DNA from: Pseudomonas schmalbachii | GTDB taxonomy: Bacteria; Pseudomonadota; Gammaproteobacteria; Pseudomonadales; Pseudomonadaceae | Reading direction: 5' to 3' | Length of the DNA: 64,000 bases | Assembly: GCF_017589465.1 (NCBI RefSeq) | Contig: NZ_JAELYA010000003.1 | Coordinates: 124,001 to 188,000, forward strand | Shown here: piece by piece, positions 50,449-58,209 of the stretch | Layout: each line of letters starts with the position of its first letter | How positions within the stretch are numbered: position 1 is the first letter of the stretch | The notes under the pieces: model-generated | Database searches by the model: none | Told to the model about the DNA's origin: nothing | The model's input: only the letters and a program-made list of their open reading frames with translations | Program-made: the position numbers and the translations under genes

Positions 50449-51381
50449 ATGAACCTCAGCAAAGTCGACCTCAACCTGTTCATCGTGTTCGACGCGATCT
50501 ACACCGAAGCCAACCTGACCCGTGCCGGGCAGATCGTCGGCATCACCCAGCCTGCCGTCTCCAACGCCCTCGCCCGTCTGCGCGAGACCTTCAACGACCC
50601 GCTGTTCGTGCGCACCGCCCAGGGCATGGTGCCGACGCCCATGGCGCAGAACATCATCGGTTCGGTGCGCAATGCCCTGCAGCTGCTGCGCGTGTCGGTG
50701 CAGGAGAGCCGCACCTTCACCCCCGCCCAGGCGAACAAGACCTATCGCATCAGCATGACCGACCTCACCGAGGCGATCGTCCTGCCGCTGCTGTTCCAGC
50801 GCCTGCGCCGGCAGGCGCCGAACGTGCACATCGAGAGCTTCCTCGCCAGACGCCGGGAGATGACCACCGAACTGGCCGCCGGCCGCCTCGACTTCGCCGT
50901 GGACGCACCGCTGAACACCGACCCGCAGGTGCGTCACGTCAAGCTGCTGGAAGACCGCTACGTCTGCGCCATGCGCCAGGGCCATCCGCTGGCGAAGGCG
51001 AAGATCAGCCTGGACGAATACATGTCGCTGCCCCACATCCACATCTCCACGCGCCGCAGCGGCCTCGGCTACACCGACCTGGCGCTGGGCAAGATGGGCC
51101 TGCAGCGCAAGGTCGCCCTGCGCTCGCAGCACTATCTGATGGCCTCGAACGTGGTGCAGCAGACCGACATGGTGGTGACCGTTCCCGAGCGCTTCGCCCG
51201 CCAGCACAACCTGTTCTTCACCGAGCTGCCGGTGAAGGACGTGCCGCCGCTGGAGACCCATCTCTACTGGCACGAAAGCACCGACCAGGACCCGGCCAAC
51301 CGCTGGATGCGCGAGCAGATCATCGAGCTCTGCCAGCAGGTGGCGGCACGCGAGGCGCGGGAGCAGCAGGCGACGTCCTGA
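50449..51381 (+). CDS. LysR-family regulator, NodD-like subtype
   Basis: This 310-residue protein has an N-terminal HTH (LTRAGQIVGITQPAVSNALARLRETF, about 24-49; only the core GITQPAVSNALARLR is diagnostic) and a LysR effector domain. The N-terminus KVDLNLFIVFDAIYTEANLT marks the NodD/LeuO-like subgroup. It is divergent from the acyl-CoA dehydrogenase gene, the likely target, with an acyl or fatty-acid effector as inference. GGAG is 10 bases ahead of the ATG. Confidence 0.9.
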   Translation: MNLSKVDLNLFIVFDAIYTEANLTRAGQIVGITQPAVSNALARLRETFNDPLFVRTAQGMVPTPMAQNIIGSVRNALQLLRVSVQESRTFTPAQANKTYRISMTDLTEAIVLPLLFQRLRRQAPNVHIESFLARRREMTTELAAGRLDFAVDAPLNTDPQVRHVKLLEDRYVCAMRQGHPLAKAKISLDEYMSLPHIHISTRRSGLGYTDLALGKMGLQRKVALRSQHYLMASNVVQQTDMVVTVPERFARQHNLFFTELPVKDVPPLETHLYWHESTDQDPANRWMREQIIELCQQVAAREAREQQATS

Positions 51382-51523
51382 CCGCGCCTGGCGCCGGTCC
51401 ACAACGGCACCGTCCGGGCGCCTTCATCACGATCAGCTCATCGAGCGGATGACATCATCTTGCCAACCGCCCCTGTGGTTGGCATAACGGTCGATGGTTT
51501 CCGCCATGAACAAGGAAGTTTCG

Positions 51524-53422
51524 ATGCGCATCATCGGACGTGTCCTGCTTGCCATCCTGCTGCTGGCTCTGGTGTCGGTCGGTGTCATCGCTTGGTACAC
51601 CGCCCACCCCGACCTGCCGGACTACAGCCCACCGGAACAACTCCACCTGCTCCCGCAATGGGACGAGCAGGCCCGCCAGACCTACTACTACACGCCCCAG
51701 GGCACCCAGGTTAAGGGACTGCGCTACGAGTGGTTCACCGCCCTCGAACAGCCCTTCTCCGCCGAGAAGTTCGCCAGCCCGGCCAATCTCGCGCGCTTCG
51801 GTTTCCTGATCGATCCCGTGCAGCTCAAGCCGGTTGCGGAGCGCGCACCCGACCCGCGCAACCCCGGCAACCTGCCGGTCGGCTTCGCCCGCCATCAGGA
51901 CGGCGAGAGCGGCGCCTGGTATCTCGACATCACCTGCTCGGCCTGCCACACCGGCGAGCTGCGCTACCGCAACCAGGCGCTGCGCATCGACGGCGGCGCG
52001 GCCATGCACTCCATCGCCTCCACCGTGCCCACCCTGCGCGGCGGCGCCTTCGGCCAGGCGCTCGGCGCCAGTCTCGCCGCCACCTACTACGTGCCGTGGA
52101 AGTTCGACCGCTTCGCCAGGGAGGTGCTCGGCAGCCGCTATCCGAAAGGCAAGTCCGCCCTGCGCCGCGACGTGCGCAACCTGCTCGGCAAGCTGATGGG
52201 CACCGCCTGGAACGACACCCATCGCGGCCTCTACCCGACCCTCGAAGGCCCCGGCCGCGCCGACGCCTTCGGGCGCATCGCCAACAGCGTGTTCGGCGAC
52301 GGCATCGACCCGGCCAACTACCGCGTGGCCAACGCCCCGGTGAGCTACCCGCAGGTCTGGGACATCTGGAAATTCGACTGGGTGCAGTGGAACGGCTCGG
52401 CCATGCAACCCATGGCGCGCAACATCGGCGAGGCCCTCGGCGTGGGCGCCACCCTGCGCATGTTCGGCAGCGACGGCCAGCCGGTGCTGGGCGACGAGCG
52501 CTATGCCTCCAGCGTGCGCCTGCGCGACCTCTACACCCTCGAAGAAACCCTCAAGCAGCTCAAGCCGCCGACCTGGCCCGCCGAGCTGTTCGGCGAGATC
52601 GACCTGCAGCGCGCATCCCTCGGCCGCGCGCTGTTCCAGGCCAATTGCGTGTATTGCCACGGCCCGCATGTGAAGGCGCCGGGCACCGATGGCTATCTCG
52701 CCGAAGGGCGCGTACCGGAATGGCGGATGAAGCTGGTGCCGGTCAGCGAAGTCGGCACCGACCCGACCACCGCCGACAACATCGCCGCCCACCAGTACGA
52801 CCTGCGCGCGCTGCAGTGGGATACCGCCGAGCTGAAGCGGATGAACGTGCAACTGGTCGGCAGCGATGCCGGGCAGATCGATCTGGGCAAGGTTTCCGCC
52901 GCCAAGGGCCTGGCCTATGTCACCTCCTTCGTCGAAGGCCGCGCCTACCGCGACGCCGGCATCGGCGAGGCGGAACAGCAGCGCATGAACGGCTACGGCC
53001 TGCCCATCGGCGTGCAGGAACTGCGCGCCTACAAGGCCCGTCCGCTGGACGGCATCTGGGCCACCCCGCCGTACCTGCACAACGGTTCGGTGCCCAACCT
53101 GTTCCAGCTGCTCTCGCCGGTGGCCGAGCGCGACAGCCAGTTCTACGTCGGCACCTTCGAGTACGACCCGAAATTCGCCGGCTACCGCACCGAACGCTTC
53201 CCCGGCGGCTTCCTCTACAAGACTTCCGTCACCGGCAACAGCAACCGTGGCCACGAGTTCCGCGACGGCTGCCGCAAGGACGGCGTGATCGGCCGCGCTC
53301 TCAGCCCCGAGGAACGCTGGGCGCTGGTGGAATACCTGAAGGTGCTCGGCAACCCGGACTACGAAAGCCGTCTGCAGGACGTGCCAACCCAGCCCTGGCG
53401 CCCCGGCCCGAAGTGCGAATGA
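51524..53422 (+). CDS. Di-heme cytochrome c, RoxA-like peroxidase/oxygenase family
   Basis: This 632-residue protein has an N-terminal membrane anchor or signal (about 4-25) and two c-type heme sites, C138SACH and C375VYCH. Layout and length fit the di-heme RoxA-like group, which includes the rubber oxygenase RoxA and many uncharacterised peroxidase-like proteins. AAGGAAG 5 bases before ATG 51524 picks this start over 51494. It is followed after about 270 bases by a catalase-family gene, a pairing I recall from other Pseudomonas. It acts in the periplasm. The substrate is unknown and rubber cleavage is not implied. Confidence 0.82.
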   Translation: MRIIGRVLLAILLLALVSVGVIAWYTAHPDLPDYSPPEQLHLLPQWDEQARQTYYYTPQGTQVKGLRYEWFTALEQPFSAEKFASPANLARFGFLIDPVQLKPVAERAPDPRNPGNLPVGFARHQDGESGAWYLDITCSACHTGELRYRNQALRIDGGAAMHSIASTVPTLRGGAFGQALGASLAATYYVPWKFDRFAREVLGSRYPKGKSALRRDVRNLLGKLMGTAWNDTHRGLYPTLEGPGRADAFGRIANSVFGDGIDPANYRVANAPVSYPQVWDIWKFDWVQWNGSAMQPMARNIGEALGVGATLRMFGSDGQPVLGDERYASSVRLRDLYTLEETLKQLKPPTWPAELFGEIDLQRASLGRALFQANCVYCHGPHVKAPGTDGYLAEGRVPEWRMKLVPVSEVGTDPTTADNIAAHQYDLRALQWDTAELKRMNVQLVGSDAGQIDLGKVSAAKGLAYVTSFVEGRAYRDAGIGEAEQQRMNGYGLPIGVQELRAYKARPLDGIWATPPYLHNGSVPNLFQLLSPVAERDSQFYVGTFEYDPKFAGYRTERFPGGFLYKTSVTGNSNRGHEFRDGCRKDGVIGRALSPEERWALVEYLKVLGNPDYESRLQDVPTQPWRPGPKCE

Positions 53423-53490
53423 CCATGTACTGGACGCGTCATGCGCGCGATTCGCGGGCATGGCACCTACGGATGCGTCGGCGTTGCGAT

Positions 53491-53612
53491 CCCCTCACCC
53501 CAACCCTCTCCCGAAGGGAGAGGGAGCAGATTGGCGTCGAGATGAATGCCGTGCCAACCGGCAACTCTGGATAGTCCCCTCTCCCTTGAGGGAGAGGGTT
53601 AGGGTGAGGGGG
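53491..53612. repeat. Paired inverted repeat of the CCCTCTCCC...GGGAGAGGG family
   Basis: It has the same two-unit composite as at 48850-48969, with very similar interior (ATGCCGTGCCAACCGGCAAC). It lies between the cytochrome gene and the catalase-family gene and could separate their mRNA levels. Confidence 0.85.
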
Positions 53613-53693
53613 TAGCCCCGCGGCGAAGCATGGACAGTTGCTCCTACGCGGTTGGCTCACCCCAGCCGTTTTCCCCGGAAAGGAACCCACGCA

Positions 53694-54830
53694 ATGCTCA
53701 AGGCAATCTGGCTGTTCATCGGCAAATGGCTCGGCCGACTGCTTCTCTTGCTGGTCACCATCGGCCTGCTCGGCTGGGGTTTCGGCAGCCTCTACTACGC
53801 CTGGAAGTTTTCCGGTCCAGTGTCCGCCGAGGAGCAGGTTCCGCCCGGTGAGGCTCAGATGACCCAGGCGATCATCGCCGACGCCATCCGCATCGTCGAA
53901 CAGCACCGCGATAACACCCGCGTGCTACGCGACGCCCATGCCAAGGCTCATGGCTGTCTGAAAGCGGAACTGACGGTACGCGCCGACCTCGATCCGGCGC
54001 TGCGCCAGGGCGTGTTCGCCGAGCCGGGCAAGGCCTGGAATGCCTGGGTGCGCCTGTCCAACGGCAACGCCTACCCGCAGTTCGACAGCGCCCGCGACGC
54101 CCGCGGCATGGCGATCAAGCTGCTCGACGTGCCCGGCGCCAAGCTGATGCCCGGCCGCGGCCACGATGGCGAGCAGGACTTCGTCATGTTCAACCAACCG
54201 GTGTTCTTCGTCCGCGATGTCGCCGAATACCGGCAGAACTTCGCCGCCCAGGCCAGCGGGCAGAAGATCGGCGCCTTCTTCCCGAGCTGGAAGCCGGACA
54301 GCTGGGAAATCCGCCACCTGCTCATCGCCCTGCGCACCCTCGCCCCGGCGCCGGACAGCCCGCTGCAGATCGGCTACAACTCCATCGCGCCATTCAAGCT
54401 GGGCCCGGCGAACATCAAGTACCGCGTCGTTCCCGATCCGCAGAACTGCCCTGGGTACCAGTTGCCGGAGCAGAACCGCGACCTGCCCAACTTCCTGCGC
54501 AACGCCCTCTACCAGCAGCTTTCCGTGGACCGCGTGCCCGCCTGCTTCGCCCTGCAGATACAGCGGCAGGACCCGGGTAGGTACATGCCCATCGAGGACA
54601 CCAGCGTCGAATGGAGCGAAGACGACGCGCCGTTCGAAACCGTGGCCCTACTGCGCATCCCCGCGCAGGATTTCGATAGTCGCGAGCAGAACCTGTTCTG
54701 CGACAACCTCTCCTTCAACCCCTGGCATGCACTGCCGGAGCACCGCCCCATCGGCGGCATCAACCGCCTGCGCAAGGCCGTGTACGAGGCGGTGAGCACC
54801 TATCGGCTGCAGCGTAATGGGGCGGACTGA
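53694..54830 (+). CDS. Catalase-family peroxidase (SrpA-like) with membrane anchor
   Basis: This 378-residue heme protein has one N-terminal membrane helix (about 5-35), so the catalase domain is likely periplasmic. Catalase-type segments are RDAHAKAHGCLKAELTV (with the distal His) and DFVMFNQPVFFVRD (with the Asn). The C-terminal NPWHALPEHRPIGGINR is typical of the SrpA-like subgroup. The classic proximal-ligand motif RxFxYxDT was not found. GGAAAGGA precedes the ATG at 53694. It is paired with the di-heme cytochrome upstream, suggesting a joint role in peroxide handling or oxidation in the periplasm. Confidence 0.85.
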   Translation: MLKAIWLFIGKWLGRLLLLLVTIGLLGWGFGSLYYAWKFSGPVSAEEQVPPGEAQMTQAIIADAIRIVEQHRDNTRVLRDAHAKAHGCLKAELTVRADLDPALRQGVFAEPGKAWNAWVRLSNGNAYPQFDSARDARGMAIKLLDVPGAKLMPGRGHDGEQDFVMFNQPVFFVRDVAEYRQNFAAQASGQKIGAFFPSWKPDSWEIRHLLIALRTLAPAPDSPLQIGYNSIAPFKLGPANIKYRVVPDPQNCPGYQLPEQNRDLPNFLRNALYQQLSVDRVPACFALQIQRQDPGRYMPIEDTSVEWSEDDAPFETVALLRIPAQDFDSREQNLFCDNLSFNPWHALPEHRPIGGINRLRKAVYEAVSTYRLQRNGAD

Positions 54831-54837
54831 ACGCGCG

Positions 54838-55680
54838 TCAGTGGAACAGCCGGGTGCTCAGCTCCCGGCTGGCTTCCAGCAGGACCGGCAGGAAGCGTGT
54901 CTCCAGTTCCTGGCGGGAAACGCGGCCAACATGGGTGCCGACGTTGAGCGCTGCCAGCACCTGGCCGGCGGAATCCTTCAGCGGCACGGCGAGGGAACGC
55001 AGGCCGACTTCCAGTTCCTGATCGACGATCACCCAGCCCTGCCGGCGGACTTCCTCCAGGTTGGCGCGCAGCGCGTCCGGGGTGTGCAGGGTGCGGCTGG
55101 TCTTCACCTGCAGGTCGGCGTGTTCCAGGTACTCGTCCAGCGCCGCGTCGTCCAGCGCGGCGAGCAGGATGCGGCCCATCGAGGTGCAGTAGGCCGGCAG
55201 CCGGCTGCCGACGCTGAGGTCCACGGAAATCAGGCGTTGCGGCGTGGCCGAGCGGGCGATGTAGAGGATCTCGTCGCCTTCCAGCGTCGCCATCGAACAG
55301 GCCTCACGCAGCTGTTCGCTGAGGCGGTCGAGGATCGGCTGCGCAGTGACTGCCAGCGGCGTCGAGGACAGGTAGGCGTGGCCGAGGGTCAGCACCTTGG
55401 GCAGCAGCGAATAGGTGCGCCCGTCGGTGGTCACGTAGCCCAGCTTGATCAGCGTATGCAGGCAACGGCGCACCGCCGCGCGAGGAATCTCGGTGCGATG
55501 GCTGATCTGGGCGATGGTCAGGTGGCGCTTGCGCTCCTGGAAGGCGTGGATCACCGCCAGGCCGCGCGCCAGCGACGTCATGAAGTTCGGGTCGCCGGTG
55601 AAGGCTTCGATGCGCTTCGCCGGCGAGGCGATGATGGGCGGCGCCAGTGGTGGCGGGCTGACTCGGGTTTCATCGGTCAT
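54838..55680 (-). CDS. pcaR: IclR-family regulator PcaR of the beta-ketoadipate pathway
   Basis: This 280-residue IclR-type protein has an N-terminal winged HTH (LTIAQISHRTEIPRAAVRRCL, about 54-74; the core ISHRTEIPRAAVRR is diagnostic) and a C-terminal effector domain with PAYCTSMGRILLA. It looks nearly identical along its length to PcaR of P. putida as I recall it, a regulator that responds to beta-ketoadipate. No pca gene is in view, so it is isolated here. It is convergent with the catalase-family gene, the stops lying 7 bases apart. Confidence 0.88.
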   Translation of the reverse strand: MTDETRVSPPPLAPPIIASPAKRIEAFTGDPNFMTSLARGLAVIHAFQERKRHLTIAQISHRTEIPRAAVRRCLHTLIKLGYVTTDGRTYSLLPKVLTLGHAYLSSTPLAVTAQPILDRLSEQLREACSMATLEGDEILYIARSATPQRLISVDLSVGSRLPAYCTSMGRILLAALDDAALDEYLEHADLQVKTSRTLHTPDALRANLEEVRRQGWVIVDQELEVGLRSLAVPLKDSAGQVLAALNVGTHVGRVSRQELETRFLPVLLEASRELSTRLFH

Positions 55681-55829
55681 GGTGGTTGTCCTGGCCTGGG
55701 CTGCAATGCGGCTGACCGATTATCGATCCACCGGGCGATTATCGCAAACACGACCAGCGAAATGCGAAAGAGCCGATGTCGACCGGCTCCCGTGGGCTTT
55801 ACTCCAGAAGGTATGGGGAGGAACGCTCA

Positions 55830-56327
55830 ATGAAACCGATCATCTGGCTCATCTACGCAAGCACGGCCCTGCTCGCCGCACCGGCAATCGCTACCGCGGC
55901 GCAGCTGTCACCCACCGACCAGGCCGCGGCGTTCAAGGCCGCGGGATTCAATCTGAAAGGCAAGCAATGGCAGAGCGCCTGCGAGGACCCCGGCACCACC
56001 TCGTACACGCCCGGAGCCATCGAACAGGTACTCGACCTGAATGGCGACGGCCGCATCGAAGCGGTCATCACCGAAGGCGGGACCTACTGCTACGGCCACA
56101 CCGGAGCCGGCTACAGCGTGGTCAGCCAGCAGGCCAACGGCAGCTGGAAGCTGATCACCAGCGGCACCGGGATGCCCAATTTCCTGAGCACCAAGGGCGT
56201 CGGCGGCTGGCCGGATATCGAGGTGGGCGGCCCGGGCTTCTGCTTCCCGGTCGAACGCTGGGATGGCCGTCAATATGTGCTACAGCGCCACCAGTACGAA
56301 GGCAAGGCCTGCCAGCCGAGTCAGTAG
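55830..56327 (+). CDS. Secreted hypothetical protein
   Basis: This 165-residue protein has a signal peptide ending near ATA at about 23. A DLNGDGRIEAVITEG segment (about 70-84) is a calcium-binding-like Asp-rich turn, as in VCBS/FG-GAP-type repeats. Four cysteines could form disulfides. GGGAGGA precedes the ATG. It is probably periplasmic. No family function is recognised and neighbours give no hint. Confidence 0.75.
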   Translation: MKPIIWLIYASTALLAAPAIATAAQLSPTDQAAAFKAAGFNLKGKQWQSACEDPGTTSYTPGAIEQVLDLNGDGRIEAVITEGGTYCYGHTGAGYSVVSQQANGSWKLITSGTGMPNFLSTKGVGGWPDIEVGGPGFCFPVERWDGRQYVLQRHQYEGKACQPSQ

Positions 56328-56352
56328 CGCCAATCCCATTCGAAAGCCTTTT

Positions 56353-56515
56353 CGCGGGCATGGCCCGCTCCTACGAGGCGCAGGAAAAACGCCGTCGTAG
56401 GATGGGTTGAGCGAAGCGATACCCATCACCACGGCCGCAGTCGGCAAGACAGTTGCTCCTACAGATGGCCCGGCGCCAAGGCAAACTCCTGTAGGAGCGG
56501 GCCATGCCCGCGAAA
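56353..56515. repeat. Repeat units of two families (TTCGCGGGCATGGCCCGCTCCTACG; GTAGGATGGGTTGAGCGAAGC)
   Basis: At 56353-56373 and 56491-56514 are two facing units of the GTAGGAGCGGGCCATGCCCGCGAA family. At 56397-56428 is a GTAGGATGGGTTGAGCGAAGCGATACCCAT unit (outer 20 bases given by its ends GTAGGATGGG and ACCCAT). They fill the gap between the secreted protein and the convergent TetR gene. Confidence 0.8.
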
Positions 56516-56540
56516 AGTGCGACGGACATTCGCGTCGCCG

Positions 56541-57149
56541 TCAGCGTTCCCTGCGCGCCGCCTCGACCAGCGCGTGGATGGCCCAGCGCGTCACCTCTCG
56601 CGCCTCGGCGTCATCCAGCTGCAGGACGTCCTTGAACACCAGCATCGCCTCGGTGCCGTAGAGCAGCGCCAGGGCCTTGCGCAGCCGGTCCAGCGCCTCC
56701 GGGCGGAATTGCGTGCGGGTCGGCGCCAGGGCCGCGTCGATCAGCGTGCTGCGACGGTTCTGCCGTATCGGCGTGGCGCCATCCTGCTCGCCGCTCGCGC
56801 CCTGGCGCAGGGCATTCATCAGCATCAGCCGCAACTGCAGCTCGTTGCTGCGGGTCATCTCGTGGAAGGCTTCCTCAAGGCGATCCAGCCGCGCCAGCGG
56901 ATCATCCGTCGGCGTGCCGGCGAACAGGCTCCTGACATCCGGCACGGCGACATCCAGCGAAGCTTCCAGCAGCAAGGCCTCGACGCCCGGGAAATAGCGA
57001 TAGGCAGTCGCCCGCGAAACCATCGCCTCTTCGGCGATTTCCTCCAGGCTGGGATTGCGGCCCTGGCGCAGCAGGCGGCTGGCGGCCTGCAGCAGGTCCT
57101 TGCGGGTCCTGAGCTTCTGGTTCGGGCGGGTGGATTTGAGCGCGTCCAC
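56541..57149 (-). CDS. TetR-family regulator, GTG start
   Basis: This 202-residue regulator has an N-terminal TetR HTH (about 15-60, SLEEIAEEAMVSRATAYRYFP), with a variable C-domain. I chose the GTG at 57149, which begins VDALKSTRPNQK, because it lies 4 bases after the upstream gene's stop with AGGA ahead of it. It is in operon with an NTF2-like gene, so both likely respond to one compound. The ligand is unknown. Confidence 0.88.
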   Translation of the reverse strand: MDALKSTRPNQKLRTRKDLLQAASRLLRQGRNPSLEEIAEEAMVSRATAYRYFPGVEALLLEASLDVAVPDVRSLFAGTPTDDPLARLDRLEEAFHEMTRSNELQLRLMLMNALRQGASGEQDGATPIRQNRRSTLIDAALAPTRTQFRPEALDRLRKALALLYGTEAMLVFKDVLQLDDAEAREVTRWAIHALVEAARRER

Positions 57150-57153
57150 GAGG

Positions 57154-57576
57154 TCAGTCCTGGGGTAGTTGCTGAAGGATGGCGGCAAGGTCGACCCACA
57201 CGTTCTCGCGGTGGATGTCGCCATTCCCGGCGAACTCGACGACGTGCAACAGGCGGAACTGCAGCGGCCGCCCCCTGCCCTCCACGCCGAACGGCCTGCC
57301 CGGCGCCTGGCCGAACCACATGGATTCGTCGACGAGGAAATCCTCACCGTAGTAGCGCCGCAGGGTTTCCACCCGGCCTTCGGAGAGATCGGCGAAAAGG
57401 TTCTGGTAGAAGGGACGCGCGGATTCGCGTCCGTGGGTCGGGCCGTCGGGATTGCCGACGATGTCGTGCTCGACATCCAGCGCCAGCGTGGCCAATACAC
57501 CTTCGACGTTGTCTTCGGCTTCGAAGCGGAAGTGTTCGTCGATCCTGCGGTCCATTTCCTCGCGTGACATCGCCAT
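57154..57576 (-). CDS. SnoaL/NTF2-like protein
   Basis: This 140-residue single-domain protein has an alpha+beta cone fold typical of SnoaL-like enzymes and binding proteins (GRESARPFYQNLFADL, WFGQAPGRPFGVEGRGR regions). The usual role is an isomerase or cyclase acting on small polar ligands, or simply unknown. GGAGGG 8 bases before the ATG at 57576 sets the start; 57606 is an alternative. It is upstream of and in operon with a TetR regulator. Confidence 0.8.
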   Translation of the reverse strand: MAMSREEMDRRIDEHFRFEAEDNVEGVLATLALDVEHDIVGNPDGPTHGRESARPFYQNLFADLSEGRVETLRRYYGEDFLVDESMWFGQAPGRPFGVEGRGRPLQFRLLHVVEFAGNGDIHRENVWVDLAAILQQLPQD

Positions 57577-57732
57577 GGTCAGACCCTCCGACAGGGCATG
57601 GGACATGTCGAAGAATCTAATGAGACTTTTGTCTCATGACAAAATGATTATCTCAATCTGAAACCACCATCTCATTGGCTCCGCCAATCGCCCACCGTGG
57701 CGTACTTCGCCGACGGCAGGCGTTGCCTTGGC

Positions 57733-57877
57733 TAGGTTCTGCACGAAAAGTGCCTGCGCTCGGTGATGCTTCGTTAAAAACCGGTTCGGAATGCTCATTT
57801 ACAGCTCGTAAACTCCGCTTCCTCACCGGTTTTTGCCTCGCCTGACCTTCGCTCGGCGACTTTTCGTACAGACCCTA
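57733..57877. mobile_element. MITE-like palindromic element of 145 bases
   Basis: The ends TAGGTTCTGCACGAAAAGT (left) and TAGGGTCTGTACGAAAAGT (right, reverse complement) differ at only two positions. Deeper parts also pair: AAAAACCGGT occurs in both arms, and ATTTACAGCTCGTAAA is a near-palindrome at the centre. There is no room for a transposase. Each end shows CTA/TAG, so a TA- or CTA-type target site is likely. It resembles a non-autonomous IS derivative. Confidence 0.7.
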
Positions 57878-58009
57878 GCGGGCTTGATGGCTATTGCGGG
57901 ACTTCTTCACTTCGCGACGTTCCTGGAAATCCAGGTCCTCCATCGGACCGCTACGTCCCTGGAGTTCGTCGATGGTTTGCGGGGTCAAGGGTTTGCGACG
58001 ACGGGTCAT
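57875..58009 (-). CDS. Small basic/acidic protein of 44 residues
   Basis: This short frame begins MTRRRKPLTP and ends SRNSHQAR. GGAGGT lies 5 bases before the ATG, an excellent RBS. The N-terminus is Arg/Lys-rich and the middle acidic (MEDLDFQERREVKK). There is no membrane segment. The last three bases, TAG, fall inside the right end of the MITE-like element, so the C-terminus may have been set by its insertion. A hairpin (CGTTAG...CTAACG) precedes the RBS. I recognise no family. Confidence 0.6.
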   Translation of the reverse strand: MTRRRKPLTPQTIDELQGRSGPMEDLDFQERREVKKSRNSHQAR

Positions 58010-58057
58010 GTCCACCTCCGTTAGCGGCATCCCTAACGATTAGACTCGCCCGGCAAT

Positions 58058-58091
58058 GTGAAAATTCAAGGAAAAACCGGTGAATTTTCAC
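58058..58091. promoter_or_regulatory. AT-rich inverted repeat upstream of the 44-residue gene
   Basis: GTGAAAATTC and GAATTTTCAC are perfect 10-base arms separated by 14 bases. The repeat lies about 50 bases before the small ORF and about 120 bases after the M14 carboxypeptidase stop on the same strand. It may be an operator for the small gene or part of a terminator for the carboxypeptidase gene. Confidence 0.45.
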
Positions 58092-58209
58092 GATCCTGCG
58101 GAATATTCCGAAACCATGGTGGATGCGGGCCGAATCGCCGTTATGATGGGGTATTTACCTCCCTCCGATTCAGCCCACCAACCTTCATGTGGCGGGCAAC
58201 CTCCCGCGC

